A stretch of DNA of 51,002 nucleotides, taken from positions 1 to 51,002 of IMG/VR virus record IMGVR_UViG_3300030099_003120; one strand, written 5' to 3'. The notes beneath the pieces are model-generated. The model did no database searches. It saw only the letters and a list, made by a program, of their open reading frames with translations, and was not told the DNA's origin. The translations under genes were made by a program, and so were the position numbers. Positions 12,001-18,121 of the stretch are shown here, piece after piece. Numbering within the stretch: the stretch's first letter is position 1; the number at the start of each line of letters is the position of its first letter. This stretch comes from a virus.

Positions 12001-13019
12001 GGTTAGAAATTGATGAAGACGGTTTGTTGATGCCCGAAGCCACTGTGAGTGATAAAGTAGAGACAATTAGCGGAACATCGGTGCATAAAGATGCAATTTC
12101 TCGCTCTTCACCAAGAATAGGTATTGACGGTGAAACATTAGAGTCACTGACTGGTAGTGATGCTAACATGGTCGCCATCAACTCAGAAGCACACAGCCTA
12201 CACACTAACAGAGGTGTAGGACAAAGAGTTGTGTTACACGGTGGTATGCAGTCAGGCTCTCAAACGCTGGGTCATTATGATTTGACTGCGTTAGATTTCA
12301 ATACTCAACCTCAAGGTGGAGTGATGAGATTTAGTCATACTTCTAATTTCAAACCAATGGGTGGTAGTTACATCTTAGAGTCTCGTAGTTTCGCAAATCC
12401 ATTTGACGATACTGGTTGGGGTAGGGCTGGTATGGCTGTAGATGGTAGCGAGAAAACAAGCAATCCGTATCAGATAACTAACTCAGTCTCAACACAATCA
12501 AACAAGACTGATGATTCTGTTAAGTTCTTAGTGCGACCAATAAGGTTACTTGACAACCAACATATTGCTGTATTTAGACCACAACTCGCCCTACACAGTA
12601 ATAGTAAGCAATCAGTCAATCATGCCCACGGCGCTACTGCTGGTGGTAAGTATGGTATGTTTAGTTATGAAACAACATCGGGTAGAGCGAGTAGCGGTCT
12701 TTACATGCGAGCAACAGACCCAAATACTTCAGCACCATATCAACCAGTTTACTTAGTAGTAAGTAGTGATGTTGTTTCTAAAGGCCCAAAACTACACGGA
12801 ACTGAGGTTACTGGATTTGATAAAACTACACTAAAGTCAAGCGTAACAAGATTAGTCATCAGTGAAAACACACTACAGCACTTTAGAAGTGATGCTCCAA
12901 GAAGAACTGGTCAAGGTAAAGATTACACAGTCAAACCAAGATTCAGTCAATCATTACACGGTAAAGGACACAAAGAAGATGTATCGTTCAATACATCAGA
13001 CCACACAGGTGATGCATGA
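3..13019 (+). CDS. Giant virion protein (>4,331 aa), probable tail or host-recognition structure; 5' end outside window
   Basis: This is one open frame covering a quarter of the window. The first ATG is at position 24, but the frame stays open back to base 3, so the true start probably lies upstream and the protein is longer. No enzyme motif was recognised. It is rich in Gly, Asn, Thr and His, with beta-type modules typical of phage tail and fibre proteins. Three modules with a GxGY or YxxGD signature lie near residues 135-205, 305-380 and 925-1000 counted from base 24. Further fibre-like beta modules lie near residues 1905-1980 (short GTGL turn) and 3300-3385. The stop overlaps the start of a baseplate-hub-like gene, which places it in the tail block. 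It could be a giant adhesin, a baseplate wedge or a decoration protein; a tape measure is less likely because long helical stretches are absent. The structural role is an inference; the size and continuity are directly seen. Confidence 0.75.
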   Translation, partial: KVAFLDPMLAKEGHARVLLYDVAHDREFIAFQDIHMQVQTSPKAAEIGFERLSTSQNQADGTDEIDLGNYGIKYNGAAQNPFITQIDVANGFPSQNKYIRANQQSNFMESAYAHHLANNMSSELLDPVKGIVTSVTAQLGRNRRQGSGYGPSGTTYGTVAIGQAGAAGLTVQVTVTQGQITSATIVSPGSGYRNSTSRRPSLVRIDGGNQDAVMQVSTTDTSMINTLTSMSQSMIYGKAHGHFIHTGYHTGGPLAKTRTLGDSIVSRTNNAVAVIYYANKIHDQTRKLYSSNNQVVKALMQYRIKTPKILTLKAGGTAYNNGDWKNIRTTTDGAGKGLTVDVTVSSNSVLSATVRRQGNSEYKDGDTIFIGDRSIFTLPTAGATIAGDGQGSFTLTMNKTNQEISTLFDTPDGTRVIPAFLALKGIRSETLDLSNHDETRLQHLKHWSDMDFTRRLTIDLGEVATKTGITSVEAAANEVVRMINQAGAKKGRTHADNSNKQYPVKVVGEADFASTGSTHDPAVWWDDDKAFASHDKGTHMGYLRAHIGRVVQSADGEEEGFSIIIHSTVPGATGRNFAVWLDNSKGQTPYKPEFMIGHGGRFRTFWCMPDELSGENMHPAPMPLNKHGRPFAPITTLNQFTFPDESTERVVSTAEFSNNDDDNITPKLRAISAMSGAGQSHNTLNTESLEVQGFNTSFTQGLRTGTSAVARVNFGGIVSAGIPGFAPDAGQWGFGRKGDSRFTNDYGVISKVATTEPPSTYTGHVPADDIFPDNIGDSTLYGMQLVDHRGDSHGIRYIYKNMGDDFTLDNTNLPKSLDNEIAIFFNHRDCSQGGFTIGKHMHGISDPTGRFPALPNNAALANWQGNLWRGAPAPNASYNTGIVYDTSAKTLTLTLYAPYTACPHHDVLGYMGFPAENGVIHVSDPYNDMGRATITSVGATYTTDTTPVAGTVASGSGDGMTIIITPNGTGGVASVEITSLGDGNYIDGETLQVIGAGSNNATFTFEKAVAGNWGNMFSYTHRTRNAAGGTHIFHGVTGDTFVSNHKIHTHGALPTITLGNYVVGETTDSVSALITPVANWTTLITDELMAAVTAFAINLNDPNREEGHFFDCTQMYASDGRTFAEWGITEESIKVRAYNTKSKIDPISNFFSASLSQDVGIKASHIEYGELRSLQVNDNGVTITDESSDRAIGDSLIDEGRSVACGYIPSTIIQITTKGKGFNANSATPNIVDSENNPINTDVWHKNLIGENFTEISGDLILPNLDNPSLKMASIHSSSMMVLHSENELWYFAKPAGGEQFVNHIEQGGTHGISHDFVRLDSFGNRFPIAYGIETAIAESHNIDSGGFTGANTLKQLTDDNLRSENWPSSSPSGSVIIQKYPDKKAFLFAGKRSLGSVHSQPIIHFTGARDSPDNYVPLYFGGGFSGAVVDINDGTQNDYSEHNTHPYANGPTGSAGIQNANEFLSSFSTLDCNAIMAFFPATALLKQHRGSINPPVYNKNNVLSSDLRGGSYSPSNIHPNPTPYNTGVYMQVPSPMVVRFAHPTARYQDHKDEIENKTTYIIFGPGQAFPICQEKAAPDNSFEPHPGKALQAGNTWSRVPIMSEGDGGRAFLPNHLHNSHGDFMPERATTQILKRSFHYRQVFNWELAAGIPDTIFMRERPENGRNYGNQFTHNAWSYYSNGALFDNEAALAYSIAQPNRHAMFRGSGMVKNADLCWHMDNGNHPGGSWMDNQITMNPPRESDDLRVALNAGVTQINKTAFRVAGTLATKMLYSNGNSASPDFQAETLVADDVDHEYIVVDATRCQNGEELACLLGAAINTFPGKGALKAIGGTFMPSMGNSSRQDRYGWILGQSTEIPPNALNSQSGLIYGNNTNPTSPGAVLGDPLVGTAGYSNQTVSTLSTNGPMTRQIAVATTIAGDISPGNAVIPITSGPIPGVLQIGQQIAGTGLASPSAIVNIDTATNEITVNPVPTTSVVLPGQPMDVTTNTIGNTAGSSNLQQGDCFIDLQIPSAFGIDAQHIARNIPASGWLRTEATHDYGGVVDTDVKSSAWCPYNSRVFYEDGTTNLLYVRFYLSQNKLTGLKAFEDSEVWRIFALNTTQYNSSGGSASAGVTLPHPAPTPGANVWIWSKASTLFVDNSGGNRYASKGIGSVHFSGLVDAIDRTKPVGAVGWHGERYSYLNTLPITDELGQTKYSAGLGAWHSMLGFSPYGGSSSCATVLGHIPHITPLPNSPESMPPNDAPGRSLSTFPSDADSESDTPSWGDDEVITYGEYVVGWADGAQFNNPPTIRKIPEIQKELVNPQGTYARSLLVVAHEGELSLIARKDRNSFTTTGDYLLAGGTTQWDERFHNQDRFIAPANAGPNIEALIRDGTTLPTVGDYTATNALDLQFPESFTLHSPLGNDNELSNAEPCLAPTGDLFFDIDKNVGILNHEGDLGQRNVATDFITTNTQPSGIFSTTESQSNIFWAGDVNAYDVLKRSPHQNFSVEHVVWKRMDGGNLTLPASNARGLGAVPWITRVAGGNPHRMGEKLYGNVRFSFETTNSAMMPVLQAQEIAHPQLAQGNPIAVAGALEIPNEDIQFEDITVVDDTGQVHTLEGGSPLGVVIRAYRPASNRLASGLQPTPANSGFAPNLEIQLPDPDSIPGNILVRSGFDPIQAYQNETIGDGGMIHPDLGATHLGHFFDNAIKGPRLGPTMNEVGWEHISQGESFPESTRDGWVEATGNNTLRSSYEQQDRALYFHITKMGHSHTEQFPTTYTHAAGVVNQPYTVNQFAGDVLTANTDIILRDDNATPTPTACIFDAGFGTQEVSDSRRFLRIANAAGKSVVASYTGISGATFTGVVGDIDFAQFLVDNPPATTTLTITPSYYVPAGSTRIFASRRLRDHAEVSGNSPDMAHTMYADGNSQTTIHSRYSRPQLTPMPIPRMGHHFVNATMPMMPGHWAHPSYQGLYERANSDKLAKLADEDYKTLADNLNEIDGTTNNDTDVYSNDNIMNRLFPLNPALRVGTMTANPSGPSDIHGGAFTLMFETKIKYDGYGILASTGAAGTFNSMGGHSIVLEAAGNYTQSNHFPDPAEVGAYQIVIQPNLRPEQIAGFHRNNTDATGLPDEDAPLNGLTSQQIALVVGIRYDEERHASLTDSANIGGVTLILSEATLADVRGCEVFINEVILDHDPDHSSQFTNIPPMLLYNPLGVQGSESPHFTRRGHPYHPTSPEITFKDATPGFTTNIPWWSIMHKEMPHAASSAVGFRHLAIYRIDNYYEFCRASYGAVAAQLTLAGYPSAYPDIYSSIMENISLNPTCKVITGVTGGTTITVDDASLFPETPYYGQKLQYIDPDSGQTVSFSYTTRQGLTHSSGTMNQPDIFHLPANATIPDGTKLTLTKPYSTKPMSDLFTKDSESILTKNLGQTLSGTRDTNSLFLGDAYLCAWSPNLGRPHTFYSDASRTWITDGVNHTADRAVNKAAYNSMPQHYETIHYHEVNYAASHGPFALKMKTPTPPIPLNAFINAQDGATPTVITFNLGLSLITPTLNQNDILIQDGKVLGKINLLSSPSVNQVTLSTQIFDDTVVTGSPSNKVYVQGGDGGIDTAANIESLSGFSAQGGPSAMLTNFWPCGSRGGPLVSRLDGYAMTSAAWHLPGSYAHDGGRHWTDQDDSGDDGSYDVVNGITDSNLVSTRTYPFGYRFGLRQPWNRPQWGHYGMRAYQEYAAESSATNFTVGYRAGPLVEYESQTWTYAGGDTAVAAAEPKTLPTTYVGIIERHTTAAGMLNADKYEHQVRYSEGRRMTRGFGCAVRTLRNPNTVIRDWWGDSAGKGFTNYHEAIPYYIIDWWGNTRGEDVRRFPVRSFGINPSWDAGDSYEYDRNNDRTPYARIWNNNKPIFNLKGVVDASGNVLSSPTSTIPRFGGRKNTGNNNTDTILVDVFAPTNAMRVGDMGNGRGVRFPTQFNEDILVELSDVYENAGIVLSGNTAEPTFGEGLIRPRNDTLQPAEIVRGISRRLEIDEDGLLMPEATVSDKVETISGTSVHKDAISRSSPRIGIDGETLESLTGSDANMVAINSEAHSLHTNRGVGQRVVLHGGMQSGSQTLGHYDLTALDFNTQPQGGVMRFSHTSNFKPMGGSYILESRSFANPFDDTGWGRAGMAVDGSEKTSNPYQITNSVSTQSNKTDDSVKFLVRPIRLLDNQHIAVFRPQLALHSNSKQSVNHAHGATAGGKYGMFSYETTSGRASSGLYMRATDPNTSAPYQPVYLVVSSDVVSKGPKLHGTEVTGFDKTTLKSSVTRLVISENTLQHFRSDAPRRTGQGKDYTVKPRFSQSLHGKGHKEDVSFNTSDHTGDA

Positions 13020-14434
13020 TGCCGCTTCTAAAGGACAGGAGATTGACCGTTAGCAACCCAACGATTATGACATCTATTCGCAAACCAAAGTTTGTGGATA
13101 ACGCACTCTATCTTGGTGAGTATACACCTCAAAGTGATACACAAAACAAAGTTACTATCAAGCAGCGCAAGACTGCAACTTATGGTGTTGCTACTGGTCG
13201 TGCTTACGATATTACAGAGTTACAAGATTCTATGATACTAAGACAACCTCAAACTCATGGGAGTAATTATCAAGGCTCTATTGTTTATATGGGGTCTTCA
13301 ATTACAAACGATGCTGATAAAAATAAACCAGTCTTACTCTATGGTAAAGATGCTACATACGAAAGGCTACGCCCTTCATCTGTGATAAGTAGCGGTGTTG
13401 GGACTACTTTTGCTGTAAAGAATACAAAATCAAAATCGCTTGAGCAACTCGGTTTTACCTCAACTCAAGCACACATAGGCCATCCAATTGATGCTGGTTT
13501 AAGAACCACGGATTTGGCTATTCGTTTGAGTAGAGATATTGCTGACTCCTTGACATCAGTAAACATAGCACTACCAATGAGTGCGAGTAACTCAGAAGTA
13601 GATAGGAGGAGGCATAGTCATTCTTTCCTCGCTTCTGATTTCCACGGTATTACTTTGATAGACGCTTTACGATTTATCAGTAGACACGATGGTAGAGTAG
13701 TTCACTTTGATAGGTTCGGTAATCTTCTGTATGTTCCTTTCCAGTTTGAAGAAGGTAGTCGTTTCATAGACCATAACGCCCGGACTGGCCCGACTGTCTC
13801 AAACCCGATTGAGAATATTTCTAACAGAGTGATTGTAGAAGGATTACCCACAGCGGTAAACGACACAGCCTTTGCAGAAGTAAACAATTCGGAGAAGCAA
13901 ACTACTGGAGATGTGTTAGAAGAGCCACAGATTGTAGGAGATTTCACTGTTCGTAGCAACGAACAAGCAAGAGAGGTAGGGCGTAACATACTCAAAGCCA
14001 ATTCGGTCATGCTTGGTAATCTTACGAGTGCGGGTCACCCTAACAGTTGGGATTTGAGGCCGGGTATGATTATTGAATACAACGGCGAGCGTAAGATTCT
14101 CATTGAAGTAAAGCATAGCCTTGCACAAAATACTGCCGACCTTGTATTCCTCAGTGTAGAAACTGGGGTAGAGGGTGTTCTACAAGGTATTCTTGAAGGC
14201 ACTAAGAATACAGGAGAACAAGAAGACACTATACAACAAATAGTAGAGAAGAATATGGCTTTGTTCGGTGATGTAGAAATAGTTTCAGTCGTCATAACAC
14301 ATGTTACAGGACACGGTTTACCCGGCGATGGTTTCATCATAGGGAGAGGCATGGGTCGTGGTGTGGTCGGTGCTGCAACTGGTGAAAGAGTTGGTGGCAG
14401 TAAAACATTGAAAATAACAGAGAGGGGTGATTGA
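13016..14434 (+). CDS. Baseplate hub-like tail protein
   Basis: The 472-residue product resembles the hub or late-control-D proteins of contractile and siphovirus tails. The visible signature is the central stretch around residues 215-245, where a helix (DALRFISRHDG) leads into a strand ending in GNLLYVP. It is followed by SNRVIVEG near residue 265 and a C-terminal WDLRPGMII strand near residue 345, the usual order in hub proteins. The last 60 residues are Gly-rich. The start ATGATG at 13016 overlaps the stop of the giant gene and is preceded by AGGTGATG. In the tail, such a protein sits at the distal tip and connects tube to baseplate. The family assignment rests on pattern recognition only and should be tested with profile or structure comparison. 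Confidence 0.5.
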   Translation: MMPLLKDRRLTVSNPTIMTSIRKPKFVDNALYLGEYTPQSDTQNKVTIKQRKTATYGVATGRAYDITELQDSMILRQPQTHGSNYQGSIVYMGSSITNDADKNKPVLLYGKDATYERLRPSSVISSGVGTTFAVKNTKSKSLEQLGFTSTQAHIGHPIDAGLRTTDLAIRLSRDIADSLTSVNIALPMSASNSEVDRRRHSHSFLASDFHGITLIDALRFISRHDGRVVHFDRFGNLLYVPFQFEEGSRFIDHNARTGPTVSNPIENISNRVIVEGLPTAVNDTAFAEVNNSEKQTTGDVLEEPQIVGDFTVRSNEQAREVGRNILKANSVMLGNLTSAGHPNSWDLRPGMIIEYNGERKILIEVKHSLAQNTADLVFLSVETGVEGVLQGILEGTKNTGEQEDTIQQIVEKNMALFGDVEIVSVVITHVTGHGLPGDGFIIGRGMGRGVVGAATGERVGGSKTLKITERGD

Positions 14435-14779
14435 ATGCCAATATCAAATCATGTAAGAAGACTACTCATTGACACTATCGCAAACAACATCAATGAAATG
14501 GTTGTTGGTTTTGACGGTAGCCCCGCTACAAAAAGTGACGGGGCGGCTGGTAGACCTGCTAAAATTATCAACCCCACCACACGAATTATCACAGACTCTT
14601 CTCTTTTGGTTGAAGGGTTTTTACCAGCCACAGAATCATTCAATGAAAATCTACAAGAGGTTTTCATACAATTTAGAGGGGCGCTTAGCACTCTACCTAT
14701 CGCTCGTCATACAATCGCATCGTTTAATAAAACAACATCAAACGAGATACGAATACAGATACTAATTGAGGTGAGATAA
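14435..14779 (+). CDS. Small tail-associated protein, unknown
   Basis: The 114-residue product was not recognised. The start directly abuts the stop of the hub-like gene and has a strong ribosome-binding site (GAGGGGTGATTGA before ATG). It begins with a helix, has a loop rich in Gly and Ala (residues 28-42), and ends in a stretch that alternates hydrophobic and charged residues, likely beta strands. Its place between the hub-like gene and the fibre gene suggests a baseplate or fibre-attachment component. The role comes from context alone. Confidence 0.65.
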   Translation: MPISNHVRRLLIDTIANNINEMVVGFDGSPATKSDGAAGRPAKIINPTTRIITDSSLLVEGFLPATESFNENLQEVFIQFRGALSTLPIARHTIASFNKTTSNEIRIQILIEVR

Positions 14780-14780
14780 A

Positions 14781-17198
14781 ATGCCACAAAACCCAATATC
14801 AGGACATACAGCGGGAACAAACGATGGACTAAGAGACGGTGACCACATCATATCACCTTCATTGACTAACATTTACGAAGGTCTACACGGTAACGGTGTC
14901 CTCAATCCTCATGATACAGCGTATGGTAGCGGGGATAGAAACTCTCCTAATCTACTACCCGGTTTTGTAAGTGGTAGCAATCATCAAGTTACAATCAAGG
15001 CTTGTAGCGTCATTCTTGACGGAGTGCCTTACAACATTGATAATGGGTCAGGTGGTGATGTCACTATCAACTTGACAGATACCACAACGGCAGGTTCGGC
15101 TTTCCTCACTGGAACAAGCACAACAGCGCTTACAACAGGTAAGGAATGTCTCTTCGCTATTATAGCAACATCGGAGGGTGCTAAGTTTGTTCAATCTAAT
15201 GTAGTAACATCAGGCACAGGTGTCTATCCTTCTCTTGCTGGAACTATCGCTGACAGTTACTTGACAATGAGTAGCGTAGGAACTGCACAAAACAAACAAA
15301 GCCTTGTGCTCGCTACAATTAGGGCTACATTCAACGCTGGTGCTTTGGCTGCAAACGACCTTAATCTTACCATAGATGAGATTAATGACAAGCGTGTATT
15401 TATTCGCCCTTCACCTTTCTATCTATCACCCGTAACTGACGGAATAGTTGGTTCAACAGACCATTTGAACACACATACAGCCTTAGAGCAAATACATGGT
15501 AGTGGAGAACACGGAGACTTTGGTAACAATGGTGTCTTATGGATGTCGTATAATGAAGTTGATAACTCTCCTAACCTCTACTTCAGCGCTAAAGATGGGT
15601 CAGGCCGACACACTCACTTACTCGGCCCAAATCGTATCAAAGACATTACTGGTTCAGCCAATGTAGACTTTGATTTTGACGAGGCTCAAGTGTTTATTTG
15701 TGCCGCCAGTGGTGCGATTAACCTTAATCCAAACGCAGCAGTGGGTGCTGCTCCTTTCCCAAAGGGTCACACAGTAATTGTCAGTGTGCCGAGTGGCAGT
15801 GCAATCACCTTTGACAGCACTGGATTAAACAGCACTTTGACTGCTGGCGATGCTGCTTTATTTACCTACAGCGGTAGTGCTTGGAAAAGAGTCATGGTAA
15901 GTGCAACTACAACCAGTAACGCAAGTGGCGCAGTTGGTTTAATTCAGTTTTCTGACGGTGCTGGTAACCATTCAAGTGACGCTAATTTGTTTTGGACTAC
16001 TGCTTCTTCTACACTCACGGTAAATGGTAAACTTACAGTTACTGGTTTGATTGACCCAACTGGACTTGAACTTACTCCAGTAGGCGCAAACCCCGGAAAT
16101 GTCGGTGCTAACACACTTTGGTTAGACAGCGGTGCATCTAACGCTTTGAAGCATGGAACTGCTACAGTTCTTAACTCAGCATCAAGTGTTGAAGACTTGA
16201 GTGATGTCACAGATGCCGGGTCAGGTATTATCATGTCTACATCGGAGCGCACTAAACTCACAGGTGTAGACACAGGCGCACAAGTAACGAATGCGGCTAA
16301 TGTCAATGCCGCTATTGCTGGTCACAGTTACGCAACTCCAACACTCGCCTCAAATGATGTAATATTATTCAAAGACACAGATGATGGAGGGGCAGTCAAG
16401 GCCACTACTGCTGCTGATATAGCAGCATTGGGCGGCGGCGGTGGTGGTGGAGGCACTGCAATAGCCGATGCCGATGCTGACACAAAGGTAGATGTAGAAA
16501 CCTCAGCCAATGCTAATACTATATCCATGCACACACAGGGAACTGAGAGAGTGTTAATCACAAATACTGCCGTCACCCTCGGTGAAAATGTTAATTTAGC
16601 CTTTGAAGGGTCAGTAACAAACGCTCACGAGACTACGCTAACCGTCACTAACCCCACGGCTGATAGAACTATTACTCTACCAAACGCTACCGGAACTGTA
16701 GCATTGACGAGTAACCTATATACTGACCTTAATGCAGTTCAAGCAATTGAAAGTGCGGCAAGTATAACTTTAGGTGGGAGGCTTTCATCACCAGCAACCC
16801 ACATTGAGCAAAATGGGCCGGGAGTGCAACTATTTGACCCAGTTACAGGTAATCCAATTCCGGGGGTTTTTGAATTAGACCCCGGTGAAAGAGGTATAGT
16901 TATCATCGCTGGTATTCCGGGTATGCCAGCCGTTTCCACTATTGGTTTACCCGACCCCAGTAGTTCTGACCCCGGTGACACCTACATTATTTACAATGCT
17001 GATTTTCCGCCGGTTGGAGGTGGAGGCTCTATAACAATTGACCGAAGTGGGTTAGGGTCACAAGGAGGTCATGGGAATGCTCAACTCTTAAACGGTGCGG
17101 CGCTTAATGGAACACTACCCGTAAGTGAAGCGGTGACTTTGATTTACGGTGGCGACCCCGCCGGAGGCGGGGCTGGTTGGTTAGGAATAGGATTGTGA
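14781..17198 (+). CDS. Tail fibre protein
   Basis: The 805-residue product has hallmark phage tail-fibre motifs. Around residues 490-515 it carries SERTKLTGVDTGAQVTNAAN, the common fibre element in which KLxGxxxGAxVN repeats. Near residue 630-640 it has ADRTITLPNATGTVAL, another frequent fibre-shaft sequence. A run of eight to nine glycines near residue 555 probably acts as a flexible hinge between shaft and tip. The C-terminal 120 residues contain several Gly-Pro and Pro-Gly turns (PGERG, GIPGMP) and likely form the receptor-facing tip. The ATG at 14781 follows GAGGTGAGATAAA, a good ribosome-binding site. In the virion it would contact the host surface. Confidence 0.75.
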   Translation: MPQNPISGHTAGTNDGLRDGDHIISPSLTNIYEGLHGNGVLNPHDTAYGSGDRNSPNLLPGFVSGSNHQVTIKACSVILDGVPYNIDNGSGGDVTINLTDTTTAGSAFLTGTSTTALTTGKECLFAIIATSEGAKFVQSNVVTSGTGVYPSLAGTIADSYLTMSSVGTAQNKQSLVLATIRATFNAGALAANDLNLTIDEINDKRVFIRPSPFYLSPVTDGIVGSTDHLNTHTALEQIHGSGEHGDFGNNGVLWMSYNEVDNSPNLYFSAKDGSGRHTHLLGPNRIKDITGSANVDFDFDEAQVFICAASGAINLNPNAAVGAAPFPKGHTVIVSVPSGSAITFDSTGLNSTLTAGDAALFTYSGSAWKRVMVSATTTSNASGAVGLIQFSDGAGNHSSDANLFWTTASSTLTVNGKLTVTGLIDPTGLELTPVGANPGNVGANTLWLDSGASNALKHGTATVLNSASSVEDLSDVTDAGSGIIMSTSERTKLTGVDTGAQVTNAANVNAAIAGHSYATPTLASNDVILFKDTDDGGAVKATTAADIAALGGGGGGGGTAIADADADTKVDVETSANANTISMHTQGTERVLITNTAVTLGENVNLAFEGSVTNAHETTLTVTNPTADRTITLPNATGTVALTSNLYTDLNAVQAIESAASITLGGRLSSPATHIEQNGPGVQLFDPVTGNPIPGVFELDPGERGIVIIAGIPGMPAVSTIGLPDPSSSDPGDTYIIYNADFPPVGGGGSITIDRSGLGSQGGHGNAQLLNGAALNGTLPVSEAVTLIYGGDPAGGGAGWLGIGL
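16429..16455 (+). repeat. GGC/GGT/GGA triplet tract encoding polyglycine
   Basis: A short run of GGN codons encodes eight to nine consecutive glycines inside the tail-fibre gene. The first part is a near-perfect GGC repeat followed by GGT. It separates the shaft from the tip region of the fibre. A triplet tract of this kind can change length in frame by slippage. Confidence 0.8.
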
Positions 17199-17202
17199 TA
17201 CT

Positions 17203-17964
17203 ATGAATCCCCTATTCGCTGCTATCAAAGGAACTGCTATGAAAGATAAGAAGAAAAGGTCGGGAGGTGGTGCTCCTCCGACTCCCGGCACTTACCCCGA
17301 ATCAACTGATAATGGACTTGGTGTGCAAGACAATGTATTCGGTGTAGCGGGGTTGGAATATTTCTCTCAGCAAACTGGAATGAATATGGCTTCTGTTGAG
17401 TTATTAGATATTAGAGATTTTAACACAGGTGCTACGGTTGCGCCTTTTACTGGGAGTAACCCTCTCATGGTTGCTGATTACTTAGCGACAATTACTCATA
17501 GTCAAACCCCAGCATTTCCTTCACTTGGGCTTGGAGAGACTATACTCAACGGTGAAGTTACCCTGAATATAGCCAACAACGGTAGCGATACAGGGATAGA
17601 TGTAGGAGTATCACTTTACAATACTACTAATCAAAGATTTCCACCAGCCCCACAAGCCCAAAGAGCAAGTCTAAATGTTTTCGTTGATGCATTGGGTCTA
17701 ATTCCGTCAGGTGTTGTAAACATGGCGGGGGGAAACATGAATACTATTTTCCCCGGAACTCCGTTTGAAGTAGGAGCAAGGCTTGTAGGAGGAGCGATAG
17801 TTCTTACTAATCCTCCACCAATAGCGTCAGGTGAATTGGTTTTTGAAGTGAGTTGGGACACAATAACATCAAAGAGAGGTGGTGGTGACCATTCTACAGA
17901 TAGAGCGAGTTCTTTATCAGACCCATTCACCGGGAATGCATACTTTGGAGTAGTAGTCACTTGA
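17203..17964 (+). CDS. Putative virion protein, last gene of the tail block
   Basis: The 253-residue product was not recognised. It opens with a short basic segment (KDKKKR, residues 15-20) and a Gly/Pro linker. After residue 60 it becomes a beta-rich domain with alternating hydrophobic residues, for example ILNGEVTLNIANNGSDTGID around residues 107-126, resembling an immunoglobulin-like or CARDB-like fold in pattern only. The ATG at 17203 has a weak GTGAT upstream; an ATG at 17239 (MKDKKK) follows AAAGGA and may be the real start. Its 3' end overlaps the 3' end of the convergent zinc-ribbon gene by 8 bases. A virion decoration or fibre-accessory role is inferred from position. Confidence 0.6.
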   Translation: MNPLFAAIKGTAMKDKKKRSGGGAPPTPGTYPESTDNGLGVQDNVFGVAGLEYFSQQTGMNMASVELLDIRDFNTGATVAPFTGSNPLMVADYLATITHSQTPAFPSLGLGETILNGEVTLNIANNGSDTGIDVGVSLYNTTNQRFPPAPQAQRASLNVFVDALGLIPSGVVNMAGGNMNTIFPGTPFEVGARLVGGAIVLTNPPPIASGELVFEVSWDTITSKRGGGDHSTDRASSLSDPFTGNAYFGVVVT

Positions 17965-18121
17965 AGGCGCTGTCTTGCCAAATGTGACCACATTCTTTGC
18001 ACTGCCACAGGCTTATGCGTTTACGGTCACCGTCAAGGTATCTTGCTTGTAGTCTACGGGGTATGTGCTCGTGTAGGCAAGCCCTACACTTGACTCTCAT
18101 CTTATCTAACAGCCTACCCAT
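17957..18121 (-). CDS. 54-aa zinc-ribbon protein
   Basis: This frame is short, but its features support a real gene. The ATG at 18121 shares its A with the chaperonin stop (TGATG). It encodes 54 residues with two CxxC knuckles, CRAC near residues 13-16 and CKEC near 42-45, followed by GHIW, the usual shape of a rubredoxin-knuckle zinc ribbon. The protein is basic, with many Arg and Lys, so nucleic acid binding is possible. It would be the last gene of the chaperonin unit and it ends inside the convergent virion gene. No specific function can be assigned. Confidence 0.7.
   Translation of the reverse strand: MGRLLDKMRVKCRACLHEHIPRRLQARYLDGDRKRISLWQCKECGHIWQDSAFK

Noticed and set aside
11615-12205. 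196-codon open frame on the minus strand inside the giant gene
   Set aside because: It lies wholly antisense to the continuous giant frame, has Ser/Leu-rich composition typical of an antisense reading, and no promoter motif or ribosome-binding site.
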